This document shows, piece after piece, positions 63,202-64,000 of a stretch of DNA of 64,000 bases. Each line of letters starts with the position of its first letter. The first letter of the stretch is position 1. Below the pieces are notes generated by a model. That model was not told the DNA's origin and searched no databases. It saw nothing but the letters and a program-made list of their open reading frames with translations. The stretch lies in contig NC_021658.1 of assembly GCF_000418325.1 (NCBI RefSeq), positions 62,001 to 126,000 of the forward strand. The letters run 5' to 3'. Position numbers and translations under genes: made by a program. This DNA is from Sorangium cellulosum So0157-2 (lineage in GTDB: Bacteria; Myxococcota_A; Polyangia; Polyangiales; Polyangiaceae).

Positions 63202-64000
63202 CTATGGCTGCTTCTTTGCCTTCTCGATGATGTTGAACTGGACGCGCCGGTTCTTCTGGCGCCCCGCCTCGGTCTTGTTGTCCGCGATCGGGACGTCGGG
63301 GCCGTAGCCCTTCGCCTGCATGCGCTCGGGCGCGATGCCGCGCTCGACGAGCGCCATCAGCACCGACTCCGCGCGCGCCTGGCTCAGCTTCGTGTTGAAC
63401 TGGCGCGCTCCGCGGTCGTCCGTGTGGCCCTGGACCTCGATCTTGAGGATCTCCGGATGGTCCTTGAGCACGCCGGCGACCTCCTCGAGCAGCTCGTGGC
63501 TGACCGGCCGGATGGTCGCCTTGCCGGTGTCGAACTGCACCTGCTGCAGGATGACGATCTCGGTCTCGGTCACCCGGACCGAGGCCGGGCACCCGTGCTG
63601 CTTCGGATCCTCGTTCGGCTTGCCCTTCTCGTTCGGGCAGGCGTCCTGGTCGTCGCGGATGCCGTCGCCGTCGGTGTCGCCCGGGCAGCCGTTCGTCGCG
63701 GGGTCGGTCGTAGCGATGCCGGGCAGATCCGGGCACGCGTCCGACGGATCGGGGATCTTGTCGCTGTCGCGATCGGGCGGCGGCGGGCAGCCGTGCTTCT
63801 TCGGGTCCTCGTTGCTCGGGCCGGCCTGGTCCGGGCACGCGTCGACGTCGTCGGTGATGCCGTCCTTGTCGCGGTCCCCGGGCGGCGGGCAGCCGTTCTT
63901 CTTCGGGTCCGGCGAGGCGACGCCGGCCACGGCGGGGCAGGCGTCGACCGCGTCGAGGATGCCGTCGCGATCCGCGTCCTTGGGCGGCGGACACCCGTTC
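63202..64000 (-). CDS. OmpA-family protein with TSP3 repeats (N-terminus beyond window)
   Basis: The visible 266 residues are the C-terminal part of an outer-membrane/peptidoglycan-linked protein. At least four TSP3-like calcium repeats come first ([57 protein letters not shown]), then the OmpA peptidoglycan-binding domain ([65 protein letters not shown]). The Asp and Arg that hold diaminopimelate are present (HTDDRG; RAESV). It is the upstream partner of the giant TSP3 protein. The N-terminal barrel or signal lies outside the window. Confidence 0.92.
   Translation of the reverse strand, partial: NGCPPPKDADRDGILDAVDACPAVAGVASPDPKKNGCPPPGDRDKDGITDDVDACPDQAGPSNEDPKKHGCPPPPDRDSDKIPDPSDACPDLPGIATTDPATNGCPGDTDGDGIRDDQDACPNEKGKPNEDPKQHGCPASVRVTETEIVILQQVQFDTGKATIRPVSHELLEEVAGVLKDHPEILKIEVQGHTDDRGARQFNTKLSQARAESVLMALVERGIAPERMQAKGYGPDVPIADNKTEAGRQKNRRVQFNIIEKAKKQP

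Overview
The window is very GC-rich, with gene bodies around 70-75% G+C. It codes on both strands with short gaps. It looks like a predatory or social myxobacterium of the Polyangiales (Sorangium/Polyangium-like). Supporting signs are three membrane-anchored Hanks-type Ser/Thr kinases, several secreted proteins ending in a MYXO-CTERM-like tail (Cys, hydrophobic helix, Arg cluster), Cys-rich 'DDGN' repeats, thrombospondin type-3 calcium repeats, Gly/Ser/Thr-rich lipoproteins, a CBM3 cellulose-binding protein and an Rhs polymorphic toxin. No rRNA, tRNA, CRISPR array or complete insertion sequence was seen.

Layout. 1-6.6 kb (minus): a kinase with a translationally overlapping TPR protein, an M14 metallopeptidase, a ureohydrolase/acyltransferase/GNAT cluster and an SDR. 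6.7-19.3 kb: an orphan type VI effector island with a long DUF2169 protein (minus), then VgrG, a second DUF2169 protein, a 1641-residue PAAR-like/Rhs toxin, its putative immunity protein and a formylglycine-type lipoprotein (plus). 19.5-22.2 kb: second kinase plus TPR protein. 22.2-25.8 kb: fadJ-fadI beta-oxidation operon. 26.3-31.9 kb (minus): GCS2-CBS fusion, a likely outer-membrane barrel with an acidic-tailed membrane protein, and a GT-C glycosyltransferase. 32-37.4 kb (plus): a secreted barrel-like protein and a 1310-residue secreted amidohydrolase. 37.5-43.1 kb (minus): coiled-coil protein, then a kinase-TPR-propeller lipoprotein operon. 43.3-51.3 kb: cNMP-binding protein, dienelactone hydrolase, LRV-like protein, aminotransferase, CBM3 lipoprotein and nucleotidyltransferase. 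51.5-53.8 kb: a decayed xylose-type ABC transporter operon. 53.8-58.9 kb: SRPBCC protein, FAD monooxygenase with TetR and a palindromic operator, and Hsp33; the segment holding the last three is bracketed by two arrays of a CAACCTGGGTCGG repeat. 58.9-64 kb (minus): an OmpA/TSP3 protein, cut by the window end, in an operon with a large TSP3-repeat MYXO-CTERM protein.

How the parts work together. The kinase/TPR pairs occur three times with the same logic (kinase plus a secreted TPR protein with a PEGA-like domain), which suggests a duplicated envelope-signalling module. The VgrG island encodes a spike, adaptors, a toxin with an AT-richer exchangeable tip and an immunity gene, but no T6SS sheath or baseplate genes, so the apparatus must lie elsewhere. 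The most unusual material is non-coding or repetitive: the CAACCTGGGTCGG arrays, a 23-copy 24-bp repeat inside the Rhs gene, octamer-periodic dispersed elements, and a transporter operon in which each of three genes has lost an internal piece.
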